This document shows positions 1-9,052 of a stretch of 64,000 nucleotides of DNA, in pieces (the stretch's first letter is position 1; every line of letters begins with the position of its first letter). Below the pieces are notes generated by a model. That model did no database searches, was not told where the DNA came from, and saw nothing but the letters and a program-made list of their open reading frames with translations. The stretch covers positions 1-64,000 of the forward strand of contig JAJFTL010000064.1 of NCBI GenBank assembly GCA_021373025.1. Direction: 5' to 3'. Origin of the DNA: a bacterium. Its GTDB lineage: Bacteria > Caldisericota > Caldisericia > Cryosericales > Cryosericaceae. The position numbers were made by a program, and so were the translations under genes.

Positions 1-161
1 ACGTACTTGTTGTCATCTTCCTTGATGTCGGTGGCAGGCAGGCGTCCTGAACGGCCGGCTGCGCGCATCATGGCGTTCATCCGGAAGGGATACATGTTTA
101 CCCAGGTGTTCTCTGAGTCGCACTTGTGCATTCTAGTATTCATCATAAGATCTTCGTACAT
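1..161 (-). CDS. Hsp20 family small heat-shock protein, N-terminal part (runs off window)
   Basis: Partial gene read leftward from an ATG at 161-159, with AAAGGAG six bases upstream (168-174). The 53 visible residues begin MYEDLMMNTRMHKC and end RLPATDIKEDDNKY, the entry into an alpha-crystallin domain (typical PAVDIKE-D pattern). The family forms ATP-independent holdase oligomers in the cytoplasm. A CIRCE operator lies about 115 bases upstream, so HrcA control is likely. The alpha-crystallin core is outside the window, so the family call rests on the short N-terminal match and the regulatory context. Confidence 0.75.
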   Translation of the reverse strand, partial: MYEDLMMNTRMHKCDSENTWVNMYPFRMNAMMRAAGRSGRLPATDIKEDDNKY

Positions 162-267
162 GGTTTTCTCCTTTTTCCTTATCGTCGTCGTTCATCCGGC
201 ACGAGCCGGCCATAAGCCTCATGTGCAGTTGCCGATGTCCCTGGGGAGACATCTGGCACCACATAAA

Positions 268-295
268 GGTATACGTATTAGCACTCACATGACAA
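268..295 (-). promoter_or_regulatory. Sigma-70-like promoter of the Hsp20 gene
   Basis: On the minus strand TTGTCA (295-290) and TATACC (273-268) are separated by 16 bases. The -35 box lies inside the CIRCE spacer, so HrcA binding would block the polymerase. Confidence 0.6.
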
Positions 296-304
296 GACTG
301 CTAA
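278..304 (-). promoter_or_regulatory. CIRCE operator (HrcA site)
   Basis: TTAGCACTC-N9-GACTGCTAA matches the CIRCE consensus TTAGCACTC-N9-GAGTGCTAA with one mismatch in the right arm. It overlaps the proposed promoter of the Hsp20 gene. HrcA represses chaperone operons through this site at normal temperature. The site is symmetric; it is assigned to the minus strand because the Hsp20 gene lies on that side. Confidence 0.88.
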
Positions 305-413
305 TCTTGAATGAACGTCACGATTAGGGAGGGATCTGACGCCGTCGGAGGAATGAGCGAGGAACCTGTTAGGTGAGGCTGTTGGCCGGGAAGAAGAGAA
401 GAAGCGGTCGGCT

Positions 414-1133
414 TCAGCCTGCAGGGGACGGCTGAGCTGGATGCTTCCGAAGCAGCAGAATACAGTCGCGGACAAGGAGAGCACCGCCCGCGGCCATCGA
501 TCCGGCAATAAGCAGAGACGCGGCAGGGTCCGCCCAGCTGTGGCCGGCGGCGGCCAGTGCGACGCCCACGATGGCACCGGCGTAGCAGACCTCATCCTTG
601 AGGAGGGACAGCAGGCGCAGACGGATGGAGGAGCCCTCCCTGGCACTATGGACGACATCGATCACTGGCAAGCTGACCAGCAGCATACCGATTGACAGTA
701 CGGTGATGGCCAGGGCTGGGTTGACCGCTCGGAAGGCCCCACCACGAATCAGCACGGCAAGTGCGCGCCACAGGGTGCCCGCTGCTAGAAACAGGATGAT
801 GAATGTCACCGAGATCAATGCGATCACGTTACGCTTGCTGCCACGGCTCCATCTGAGATACATGTTGACGGGCTTCTGTGACCAGAGCAGTGCGAGAAGA
901 ACGACAGTCGCGACGAGTGCATTGGAGAGCGTTGCAAATGCCTGGGCGAGCAGAGCCAGCATGTGCGTCACGAAGTAACTGGTCAGCTGGACGGCAAAGA
1001 TGGCAATGTAGCCGACAAGAGCGAACGCGAGTCCCCGGCTCGCTCGCCGGATCTCCTGCATAATGTCCAGACCCAGCGTGGACCCTGGCGTCGTGATTGC
1101 TGTAGAGATCCGTTGGTCCTTCCTGTGTCGCAT
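414..1133 (-). CDS. CDF-fold integral membrane protein, metal ligands absent
   Basis: About 239 residues with five to six hydrophobic segments laid out as in cation diffusion facilitators. ALLAQAFATLSNAL sits where CDF proteins have the first DxxxD site in TM2. The later KDEVCYAGAIVGVAL and ADPAASLLIAG segments match the region of the HxxxD site. The ligand Asp/His residues are replaced (Q and N in TM2, no His in TM5), so metal transport is doubtful. I chose ATG 1133 because AGGAGG (1148-1143) is nine bases away; GTG 1142 and ATG 1139 are alternatives. No cytoplasmic C-terminal CDF domain is present. Confidence 0.6.
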   Translation of the reverse strand: MRHRKDQRISTAITTPGSTLGLDIMQEIRRASRGLAFALVGYIAIFAVQLTSYFVTHMLALLAQAFATLSNALVATVVLLALLWSQKPVNMYLRWSRGSKRNVIALISVTFIILFLAAGTLWRALAVLIRGGAFRAVNPALAITVLSIGMLLVSLPVIDVVHSAREGSSIRLRLLSLLKDEVCYAGAIVGVALAAAGHSWADPAASLLIAGSMAAGGALLVRDCILLLRKHPAQPSPAG

Positions 1134-1250
1134 GGTCATCACCTCCTGGAAGTTTTTGCTAATAATATGCTGCCACTGTGATGTGATATTTCAAGAGCGA
1201 GCGTACAAATCCAGCTCGTTTCTTCGCCGTGCCCTCTCCTGGTGACGCGG

Positions 1251-1320
1251 TGTAACAGAAACGGGACGGTTCCAAAAGTGTAACAGTGTTACAGTATTGG
1301 AACCGTCCCGAAATGTTACA
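1251..1320. repeat. Long palindromic element, copy 1
   Basis: The 378-base gap between the divergent genes at 1133 and 1521 is mostly featureless except for this element. A 14-bp perfect inverted repeat CGGGACGGTTCCAA (1262-1275) / TTGGAACCGTCCCG (1297-1310) encloses a 21-base core containing TGTAACAGTGTTACA. TGTAACA and TGTTACA form outer inverted ends. A second copy lies at 11203-11279. Confidence 0.85.
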
Positions 1321-1456
1321 GTGGTGGAACCCCCCGAGCCCTTTTGTCCCTCGCATCCTTTTGTCCAAGATGCGGGGTGTTCTTCAAGGCAAGGGGTCTT
1401 TCCCTGAGTATGCTAGTTCAAAACGAGAGGTCCATCGGTCTCGAAATGGTACACGG

Positions 1457-1485
1457 GTGACACGCAGTGTATCATGCAGTATACT
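1457..1485 (+). promoter_or_regulatory. Promoter of the DUF948-like gene
   Basis: GTGACA (1457-1462), a 17-base spacer and TATACT (1480-1485) give a near-consensus sigma-70 promoter about 36 bases before the start codon at 1521. Confidence 0.7.
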
Positions 1486-1520
1486 AATAAAGTAGCTGAT
1501 TGAGGCCGGGGAGGCAACAG

Positions 1521-1925
1521 ATGGATCCATTGTGGGTTCTTGTCATATTAGTCGGTGGTGTGTCGCTGGCAATCGCCGTCGGCTTAGTGGTGATGGCTGT
1601 CAAGGTGGCGAAGGCGGCTCGCGACATCGGCTCCAGAGTAGCTGAGGTGCAGGAACGGCTGACTGCCGCTGGCGTGCAGTTGGCCAGGGCGTCCGGATCC
1701 ATCCAGGCTGCGGAAGCTCAGGTCAACCAGTTTGCGGACAAGGCTTCTATCGCTTCCCACCGCGTAACAAAGGTTGTGGCCGTGGTGCCGGGCATTCTGC
1801 GCAAGGTTGAGGACATCAATATCAAAGCAGAGGCAACTGTGCGTGCCGTGGGTATCGTGACGGCCCGAACCATCTACAATGCCCGGAAGCGCTCGCATGC
1901 CTCCAAGGGAGTGATTCTGAAGTAG
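1521..1925 (+). CDS. DUF948-like membrane-anchored protein
   Basis: A 134-residue protein with one N-terminal transmembrane helix (MDPLWVLVILVGGVSLAIAV) followed by a long amphipathic helical region rich in Ala, Val and Glu. This is the layout of DUF948/YtxG-type general stress membrane proteins. ATG 1521 is preceded by GGGGAGG around 1507-1513; an upstream ATG at 1500 lacks a Shine-Dalgarno. The tail is basic (NARKRSHASKG). No catalytic motif is visible; the role is unknown, probably envelope or stress related. Confidence 0.6.
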   Translation: MDPLWVLVILVGGVSLAIAVGLVVMAVKVAKAARDIGSRVAEVQERLTAAGVQLARASGSIQAAEAQVNQFADKASIASHRVTKVVAVVPGILRKVEDINIKAEATVRAVGIVTARTIYNARKRSHASKGVILK

Positions 1926-2005
1926 CTCGCTGGCAGAACAGACGCTGTCACGAGGGCCGTTCTGCCTGGGCTATGAGCCAGGCAGATAGTTGCAGGAGGA
2001 TCCGG

Positions 2006-2035
2006 ATCTAGTACAATGACATCTAGTACAATGAC
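2006..2035 (+). repeat. 15-bp tandem duplication over the start codon
   Basis: ATCTAGTACAATGAC occurs twice head to tail (2006-2020 and 2021-2035). It duplicates the start codon of the diguanylate cyclase and the first codons in frame. Confidence 0.9.
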
Positions 2036-3521
2036 TTCAGCGATGAAGAACACGACATTGATCCAGACTGATGAACTGGAGCGAGTCCTGCTGGAAACGA
2101 CTCCACGGAAGGCCGTCCAGCGGGCGGTGGATGTTATTGCGCAGTCCATTCCGTCAGCCTCGGTGACAGTCATGGACGTTTGGCCAGGGCATTGTCTGCA
2201 CTTTGTCGCAGCCAACGGCATTTCGTGGAGCGTCCTGCACAAGGCCGAAGCGAACTTCAACCGGGCATTGCCGCACAATGTCGAGGAGATCATTCGCGGT
2301 CGTGAGATCTGCTTCATCGAGGACATCGGATCCTATCCGGACTGGCGGGGACCGGCCGGCGATCTGGTGAGCTACGTTGGTTTCCCCATTATCATCGACC
2401 GGCGCGTGGTCAGCATCATTAACGTTCAGACATCGCGCCGCCGACTGAAATCTGGCGATGTGGACGCCCTGCGTCCTCTCGTTCATCTCATCGGACTCAT
2501 CATTGCCCGCTACCTGAGGGAACAGCAGTCTGCGAAGCGGGAGAACTTCCTTGCCCTGTTGCATGAGACGACACTGGATGGCGTTCGCGCGACCAGCGCA
2601 ATTGACTATATGAATAGGGTCGTGAGCCGGATTGCGCGGCGCCTTGGATATCAGTATATCGCCCTGTTTTTGTACGAGGCAGAGACCGACTCGCTGGTCC
2701 TGCGCGCGCAGAAGGGGTATCCGAGCGAGTACGATGGGCTTGTCCATTCGGTGCATGACCGCGTCGGCGTCGCCGTGCGGGCGTTTCGTCTCCAGAACGT
2801 TGTGAATGTTGCTGATGCCCGTACCTGCACGTTCTACCTGCATGCTATACCCGACGGGCTCTCTGACCTGGCTCTTCCGCTGATGGCAGGGGGCAAGGCA
2901 ATCGGGGTTCTCAACCTCGAAAGTAGGAAGGCTGGGGCATTTTCTCGCGAGGATGTGCGTAACCTGATGCCATTGGCTGCCGGCATCGGGCTGATGCTGG
3001 GAAATATGCAGATCAAGCAGCTCCTGCGCCAGCAGGCACTGCTGGATGGTCTCACGGGCGCACACAACCGCCGGGCCATGGAGGAGATCATTGCCGGGGA
3101 ACTGGACCGGTCACGGCGACACGGTCATGACCTCTCCTTTGTCATGGCAGACATCGATGGATTCAAGTTTATCAATGACCGGCTGGGGCATGCCGAGGGT
3201 GACCGCGTCCTGGAGTCCCTTGTGATGGTCATGCAAAAGTCGCTGCGTTCGGCGGACAAGATCATCCGTTACGGCGGCGACGAGTTTCTGCTCGTCCTGC
3301 CGGAGACATCGCAGCGACAGACCGAACTGCTGTTGGAGCGGTTGCGTGTGAATGTCGAGAATCAGGTCGTGACAGCCCTGGGAGCAGTGCGCTGTTCGTT
3401 TGGCATTGCGTCCATGCGAGGCGATCCGGATGAAAGCGACCTGGTTGGGCTGGCCGATAAGCGGATGTACGAGGCAAAGGCCAGGTACGAAGCGCAGTTC
3501 GAGGAAGCAGCCAGCACGTGA
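2016..3521 (+). CDS. Diguanylate cyclase with two GAF domains
   Basis: A 501-residue cytoplasmic protein. A first GAF domain covers about residues 20-165, a second about 180-335, and a GGDEF domain about 340-495. The active-site motif YGGDEFLLVLP is at about 418-428. An RxxD inhibitory site (RSAD) stands exactly five residues before it, so product feedback is expected. Such enzymes make cyclic di-GMP from two GTP. No membrane segment or EAL domain is present, so the signal is probably a small cytosolic ligand or redox cue bound by a GAF. AGGAGG at 1994-1999 is unusually far (16 bases) from ATG 2016; ATG 2031 in a tandem duplicate is an alternative start. Confidence 0.92.
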   Translation: MTSSTMTSAMKNTTLIQTDELERVLLETTPRKAVQRAVDVIAQSIPSASVTVMDVWPGHCLHFVAANGISWSVLHKAEANFNRALPHNVEEIIRGREICFIEDIGSYPDWRGPAGDLVSYVGFPIIIDRRVVSIINVQTSRRRLKSGDVDALRPLVHLIGLIIARYLREQQSAKRENFLALLHETTLDGVRATSAIDYMNRVVSRIARRLGYQYIALFLYEAETDSLVLRAQKGYPSEYDGLVHSVHDRVGVAVRAFRLQNVVNVADARTCTFYLHAIPDGLSDLALPLMAGGKAIGVLNLESRKAGAFSREDVRNLMPLAAGIGLMLGNMQIKQLLRQQALLDGLTGAHNRRAMEEIIAGELDRSRRHGHDLSFVMADIDGFKFINDRLGHAEGDRVLESLVMVMQKSLRSADKIIRYGGDEFLLVLPETSQRQTELLLERLRVNVENQVVTALGAVRCSFGIASMRGDPDESDLVGLADKRMYEAKARYEAQFEEAAST

Positions 3522-3563
3522 CGAAGCGTGCCAGCTATCTGCCGGACGGGGAGAGGGGAGACC

Positions 3564-4127
3564 ATGGAGATCCTGCCGCATGTGATTGAAGCGACGCATG
3601 TCTTTCTTGCGCCTGAGCGGCGTGACAATGTTCCACTGTACTGGAAGTGGGCCAACGACCGCGAAGTAACGCGTCTGACAAAAGGCTATGGACGAGCACC
3701 CAGCCTGGAGGCGATGGAGGCGTCCTATGACAAGGCCGTTTCGCTGGACGACAGTCGCCAGTTTGGCGTCCATCTTATCTCGACGGGGGATCTGATCGGA
3801 CGGTGTGCGCTCAAGAATCTCAATCTCATCGCGGGCAGAGGCGAGGCCAGCATCCTGATTGGGGACGAAAAGTATCGTGGCCACGGATATGGCACAGAAG
3901 CAATGCGCCTTCTGTGTATCGTGGGGTTCGACATGCTGGAACTGCACACGATTTACCTTACGGTCCTCGCCTGCAACCCACGTGCGATCGCTTCGTATCG
4001 CAAGCTGGGCTTCAAAGATGCCGGATGCCTCCGGGAAGCAAGCGCCCGTGACGGCAAGCGCATTGATATCCTCTATATGGACCTGCTGCGCGAAGATCTG
4101 GTGCGAGACGCCGGGTCAGCAACCTGA
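3564..4127 (+). CDS. GNAT family N-acetyltransferase (RimJ/SpeG-like)
   Basis: A 187-residue acyl-CoA transferase. The acetyl-CoA binding region is EKYRGHGYGTEAMRLL (motif A, R-GxGxG/A pattern), followed by the NPRAIASYRKLGFKDAG motif B typical of Rim-type N-acetyltransferases. ATG 3564 follows GAGAGGGGAG; the frame is open further upstream but without a good ribosome site. It lies 42 bases after the cyclase gene on the same strand and may be co-transcribed. The substrate (ribosomal protein, polyamine or small amine) cannot be inferred. Confidence 0.85.
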   Translation: MEILPHVIEATHVFLAPERRDNVPLYWKWANDREVTRLTKGYGRAPSLEAMEASYDKAVSLDDSRQFGVHLISTGDLIGRCALKNLNLIAGRGEASILIGDEKYRGHGYGTEAMRLLCIVGFDMLELHTIYLTVLACNPRAIASYRKLGFKDAGCLREASARDGKRIDILYMDLLREDLVRDAGSAT

Positions 4128-4148
4128 CGCGGCCATTGCCGGCTGCTC

Positions 4149-5978
4149 CTAGAGCTCCTGTACGCGGCGGACGATGGCGCTGGCATCGATCTCTTCGTAG
4201 GCCAGCAGCTCGTCGGGCTTGCCGCTCATCGGCAGCTTTCGCACTGCCAGTGAGAACACGGGGGTTGCAACGTCGGAAAGTGCAGCAGCTACCGCTTCGC
4301 CAATGCCACCCTCTGCATAGTGGTCCTCGATGGTGATGATCGCTGCAGTCTCGGCCGCTGCCGTTCGCAGTGTCGCGATGTCGAGCGGCTTGATGCTGTA
4401 GAGGTCGATGACACGGGCGTTGATGCCCGATGCAGCCAGTGTTTCAGCTGCTTTGAGCGCTTCATGGAGGGTGATTCCCGCACCGACCAGCGTCACACGG
4501 TCGTCGTCGCTGCGGCTGAGGGTCCTGCTGCCACCGATGGTGAATGCGTCCCCTTCCTGATACAGGCGTGGCAGGGCTTCTCTGGTGGTGCGCATGTAAC
4601 AGATGCCATGGTGATCGGCCATCAGCCGAACCAGTGCTGCCGTCGAGACGTCATCAGCGGGATAGAGCACGACACTGTCCACCAGCGTACGGAACATGGC
4701 AATGTCCTCCAGGCCCATCTGCGATGGGCCGTCTGCGCCAATAGAGACACCGGCGTGCGATCCAGTGAATTTGATGTTGGCACGGTCCATAGCGTATTGT
4801 GCCATGCGAACCTGATCGAAGGCACGCGAAAGGAAGGCTGCAAACGTCGAGACGAAGGGGACCCTGCCCCGGGTGCTCAGGCCCAGCGCGACAGAGACCA
4901 TGTTCTGCTCAGCGATGTACATCTCGAAGAATCGCTCGGGATAGGCCCTGCCGAAGGTAGCTGCAAACGTGGAATTGCTGACCTCGGCGTCGAGCACGAC
5001 CATCTCCGGGTGTGATGGTGCGATGTCGACGAGGGCCCGCCCGTATGCCTCGCGCGTCGACAAGGCATTCGGGCTGGTCGCCTGGACTTGCGGCATGGGA
5101 GTCCAGCGCGCCGGCATCGTTTGGACCGGTGGCTCGATTGTCCCGAAGAGGTTCAGGTCGACTGGCCCCAGTTCTACCACTGCCCGATCGAACTGCTCCC
5201 TGCTCAGTGTCTTGCCATGCCACCCGTCCTGATTCTCGAGGAATGAGACGCCCTTGCCCTTGACTGTGCGGGCAATGAGGATGGTCGGACGACCACAGGC
5301 ATGGTCAATCTCTCTATAGGCTGCCTGAACCGCGTCAAGGTCGTGCCCGTCCTCCAGGACGATCGTGTGCCAGCCAAAGGCGGCAAAGCGTGCTTCATAG
5401 GCGTCCAGCTCCCAGTCCAGCATGGTTTCGCCGCGCTGGCCCAGTCGGTTGACGTCGAGGATGCCCACCAGGTTGTCCAGTTTATACTGCGATGCCAGTT
5501 CAGCGGCTTCCCAGACCGAGCCTTCGGCGACCTCGCTGTCGCCCATGAGAACGTAGGTGTTGTAGGGCAGCTTGTCGATGTACCGTGCATTCATGGCGAT
5601 GCCAACGCCAATGCCCAGCCCCTGGCCAAGCGACCCGGTTGCTGCTTCCGCATAGGGAAAGCGTGGTGTCGGATGTCCCTCGAGGGGCGAGCCCATCGCG
5701 CGATAGGTCATCAAGTCTTCCTGTGACAGGATCCCTGCTGCCTCATACAGGGCGTAGAACAGTGGTGAGGCATGCCCCTTGGAAAAGATGATGCGGTCGT
5801 TGCACGGGTCCTGCGGATGGTGCAGGTCAAATCGGAACGTACCGCCAAAGAAGAGGCCGGTGAGGAGATCAGTCGCCGACAGCGAGGACGTCGGATGCCC
5901 GGACCCGGCTTCCGTCGTCATCTGCAGGATGTCATACCGCACGCGGACTGCGAGTTTTGATAATGTCGACGTTTCCAT
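4149..5978 (-). CDS. tkt: Transketolase
   Basis: A 609-residue single-chain transketolase, a TPP enzyme moving two-carbon ketol units in the non-oxidative pentose phosphate pathway. The N-terminal TPP domain shows GHPTSSLSATDLL, GSLGQGLGIGVG and GDSEVAEGSVWEAAELA with the metal-binding NRLGQ. The pyrimidine domain carries EVSNSTFA and AEQNMVSVALGLS, and the C-terminal domain has EDHYAEGGIGEAV. ATG 5978 has GGGAGG seven bases upstream; the frame runs to 6014 without a better start. The length is slightly under the usual 650, as in archaeal-type and vertebrate-type fused enzymes. It converges with the GNAT gene, 21 bases apart. Confidence 0.95.
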   Translation of the reverse strand: METSTLSKLAVRVRYDILQMTTEAGSGHPTSSLSATDLLTGLFFGGTFRFDLHHPQDPCNDRIIFSKGHASPLFYALYEAAGILSQEDLMTYRAMGSPLEGHPTPRFPYAEAATGSLGQGLGIGVGIAMNARYIDKLPYNTYVLMGDSEVAEGSVWEAAELASQYKLDNLVGILDVNRLGQRGETMLDWELDAYEARFAAFGWHTIVLEDGHDLDAVQAAYREIDHACGRPTILIARTVKGKGVSFLENQDGWHGKTLSREQFDRAVVELGPVDLNLFGTIEPPVQTMPARWTPMPQVQATSPNALSTREAYGRALVDIAPSHPEMVVLDAEVSNSTFAATFGRAYPERFFEMYIAEQNMVSVALGLSTRGRVPFVSTFAAFLSRAFDQVRMAQYAMDRANIKFTGSHAGVSIGADGPSQMGLEDIAMFRTLVDSVVLYPADDVSTAALVRLMADHHGICYMRTTREALPRLYQEGDAFTIGGSRTLSRSDDDRVTLVGAGITLHEALKAAETLAASGINARVIDLYSIKPLDIATLRTAAAETAAIITIEDHYAEGGIGEAVAAALSDVATPVFSLAVRKLPMSGKPDELLAYEEIDASAIVRRVQEL

Positions 5979-6062
5979 GCATACCTCCCGATGGTGTCCT
6001 TTGCTGGTTGTCATGCTGCCTCTATTGTGCGCGGTCTGGCCACGAATGCAACATAATCCTTC

Positions 6063-8627
6063 CTATGTCAGAGCTTCTGGCTGCAGCTTCTTGAAGAGCT
6101 CGAACCAGAAGATGGTACTGATACCAACTGCTGCAGCAATGACCATGTCGATCGGGTGCTGGGCAGCCATCTTGAAGAGGCGTGCGGCGACGGGCACATA
6201 GAGTGTGATGGCAAGCAGGCTGATGGCTCCGACGATGACCCACCATACAGATTTGTTCGGAGTGCGCAGGGTATGCGCGATGCTGCGTGTCCAAGACCGG
6301 TTTGTCAGGATGAGCGCCACATTGGCAAAAATGAGCGTAGCAAAGGCCAGTCCCCGTGCATCGTTCTCGCTCAAGCCACGCCCGTAGAGAGCGACACCAA
6401 AAACGACCAGAACAGCGATCAGGATGCCAAGTCCCTGCAGAAGGCTCACCAGCACGACTCTCCGGCTGAAGGTAGGCTTTGCCGGGTCGCGGGGCGGCCG
6501 GTCCATGATATCGGCTTCCTCTGGCTCACCTTCGAACACGATAGAACAGGTGGGGTCGATGATGAGCTCCAGGAACACGATGTGTACGGGCTGCAGGATA
6601 AGGGGCCAACGCAGCAGGACGGGGATCAGGCACAGGCCTGCGATGGGGACGTGGACCGCCAGAATGTATGCCATGGCCTTGCGAATATTGTCGAAGATGC
6701 GACGGCCCATGCGCACGGCTGCAACGATGCTGTTGAAGTCGTCCTTGAGAAGGACCAAGGCGGCAGACTCGCGCGCCACGTCGGTCCCGCGCTCGCCCAT
6801 GGCGATGCCGATATGGGCGTTTTTGAGTGCTGGTGCATCATTGACGCCATCACCAGTCATGGCGACGATCTCACCGTTGGCCTTGAGTGCCTGGACGAGC
6901 AGGAGCTTCTGCTCCGGAACCATACGTGCAAAGACGCTGATATCACGGATCCTGCTGCTGATCTCGTCCTCGGTCATGGCTTCGAGCTCCGGACCTGTGA
7001 CGACGAGGTCGGGGTGCTGCAGGCCAATCTCGCGCGCGATGGACTGTGCCGTGCCAGGATAATCGCCCGTGATCATCACGACGCGAACGCCTGCACGCCG
7101 GCACTGGGCAATGGCCGATGGGACGGTCGGGCGGATGGGGTCGGCGAGGCCGATCAGACCAATGAATTCGAAGTCGAAATCATGTTGATTCTCGGGTAGG
7201 ACCGTGCCGTTGTAGATGGCTCTGGCGACCCCCAGCACGCGCAGGCCGTCTCCTGACATGTCGAGCACTTGCTTCATGATCAGTTCCCGCTCGGCTTCCG
7301 GCAGGTGGCAGAGGTCCAGGATGGCTTCCGGTGCCCCCTTGGCAGCTACCCGACCATCGCCGGAGTGCATCTGCCACGCCTGTGACAAGGCTAGAAGCTG
7401 ACGTGACAGCGGATACTCCCGCTCGAGCTCCCAATCGTCGTGCAGGTGCTCGGTGCCCTTCAGCGCGCTCTGTCCCATCTCGAGAATGGCCCGTTCCATG
7501 GGATCGAAGGGATCGGCTTCACAGGCGAGGACCGAGTACTCCACCAGTTCATGGAACGACTCAGGCAGGCTGCCAGGAAGCCCTGTCGCGGGAATGTCGA
7601 AGTACTCGCCGGCGGCCGCCAGCTTGCGGACGGTCATCCTGTTCATCGTCAGCGTGCCCGTTTTGTCGACGCAGAGCACAGTCGCTGACCCCAGCGTCTC
7701 GATAGCCGACATGCGGCGTGTCAGGACCTGATTCTGGGACATGCGCCATGCTCCCATCGCCATGAAGATGGTGAGGACAACTGGAAACTCTTCGGGCAAG
7801 AGGCCCATGGCCATGGCGAGTCCCGAGAGGACTCCGCGCTGCCAGGCCAGCAGGTTGTTGCCATTGGTCAGTGCAAAGACAATCGTTACGATAACCGACA
7901 TGGCTGCGCCGGCCAGCCCCATGTCACGAATGAGAGCGTTGATCTCCCGCTGAAGCGGAGGCTTCTCAGTCTCCACATTCTGTAGTGCCTTGCCGATCTT
8001 TCCGAGTTCGGTCCTGAGACCGGTAGCACGGACTTCGGCGATTCCTTGTCCGGAAACGACGAGGGTGGCAGAATACACGAAGGGCAGGTCGTCGCCGCCT
8101 GGACGAGCCATCTCCATGACTCCATCCCATTCCGCCTTGCGAACCGGGACAGACTCGCCCGTCAGGAGCGATTCGTCAACGTACAGATTGGTGCACGAAA
8201 GGATAACGGCATCGGCGGGGACGCGGTCTCCCTCGGACAGCATGAGAATGTCGCCCCGCACCACGTCGCGGCCTGCAATGCGGATCCATTCACCGTCACG
8301 CTTCACGAGGGCGCGCGGGCTGGACAGGTCCCGCAGGGCGTCCAGGGCATGTTCGGTCTTTGCCTCTTGATAGTAGGTGATACCGATGACGACGAAGACG
8401 AAGCCGAGCAGCATCATGGCCTCTTCGTGGTCGCCCAGGATCAGGTAGAGCGTACCACAGGCAAGCAGCAGGAGAAACATCGGCTCTTTGACGATCTCAA
8501 GCAGGATATGAATCCATCCCCGCTTGCTGGTGGAGGGCAGCTCGTTGAGTCCTTCATCGTTCAGGCGCTGTTTTGCTTCTGCGGTTGTCAAGCCCTGTAG
8601 CTGTCGTTCATTTGGTGCACTTGTCAT
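6063..8627 (-). CDS. Cation-transporting P-type ATPase, P2/P3-like, unassigned ion
   Basis: An 854-residue pump. It has an N-terminal cation ATPase domain, the actuator TGES loop (LLTGESVPV), phosphorylation motif DKTGTLTMNRM (Asp near residue 320), ITGDYPGTA and the hinge GDGVNDAPAL (about 594). About ten membrane helices are seen. The TM4 ion-site motif is PEEFPVV (near 276) instead of PEGLP of Ca2+ pumps, so the ion is uncertain. The C-terminal helices resemble the Ca2+/Na+ type. ATG 8627 is chosen because GGAGGT lies seven bases upstream; the frame is open to 8717. Confidence 0.9.
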   Translation of the reverse strand: MTSAPNERQLQGLTTAEAKQRLNDEGLNELPSTSKRGWIHILLEIVKEPMFLLLLACGTLYLILGDHEEAMMLLGFVFVVIGITYYQEAKTEHALDALRDLSSPRALVKRDGEWIRIAGRDVVRGDILMLSEGDRVPADAVILSCTNLYVDESLLTGESVPVRKAEWDGVMEMARPGGDDLPFVYSATLVVSGQGIAEVRATGLRTELGKIGKALQNVETEKPPLQREINALIRDMGLAGAAMSVIVTIVFALTNGNNLLAWQRGVLSGLAMAMGLLPEEFPVVLTIFMAMGAWRMSQNQVLTRRMSAIETLGSATVLCVDKTGTLTMNRMTVRKLAAAGEYFDIPATGLPGSLPESFHELVEYSVLACEADPFDPMERAILEMGQSALKGTEHLHDDWELEREYPLSRQLLALSQAWQMHSGDGRVAAKGAPEAILDLCHLPEAERELIMKQVLDMSGDGLRVLGVARAIYNGTVLPENQHDFDFEFIGLIGLADPIRPTVPSAIAQCRRAGVRVVMITGDYPGTAQSIAREIGLQHPDLVVTGPELEAMTEDEISSRIRDISVFARMVPEQKLLLVQALKANGEIVAMTGDGVNDAPALKNAHIGIAMGERGTDVARESAALVLLKDDFNSIVAAVRMGRRIFDNIRKAMAYILAVHVPIAGLCLIPVLLRWPLILQPVHIVFLELIIDPTCSIVFEGEPEEADIMDRPPRDPAKPTFSRRVVLVSLLQGLGILIAVLVVFGVALYGRGLSENDARGLAFATLIFANVALILTNRSWTRSIAHTLRTPNKSVWWVIVGAISLLAITLYVPVAARLFKMAAQHPIDMVIAAAVGISTIFWFELFKKLQPEALT

Positions 8628-9052
8628 GACAGAAACCTCCATACTAAGGGTTGTGGTGGGTTCCCGACCTTGATAAGCATTGACTCTGGCAAGCCCCGCT
8701 TCCATCTGCATGTACACAGTGTATAGGCAGGCGACCTGTCAGGAACGCCACCATGCTAAGGCCGAAGCGGTGTGACGTCAAGACACGGACAGTGCATGTG
8801 GTTCAGCTGGATGCATGCTCGCTCTGCAGGCGGCATCACCGGCAACTGTGAACGGAGGCAGCGGTTTCGCCGATCCGGCTGGCAGCGTATGACCTGTCGT
8901 CTTCGATGGCATGGCACAGTTCCGTGAATGGAAGGATGGAATGGGAAGACCGAGCCCGTCCGTCCTCGTAGTAGGGACGGCACACGGTATCATGGTAGAG
9001 GACCGATACCGCGCCGAGTTCTGACAGGACGTGAGGAGGGACGGACGCAACG

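Noticed and set aside
7-327. Plus-strand ORF at the window start
   Set aside because: It is antisense to the Hsp20 gene and runs through its promoter and CIRCE site.
6156-7199. Open frame of 347 codons on the plus strand
   Set aside because: It is antisense to the P-type ATPase with no recognisable domain.
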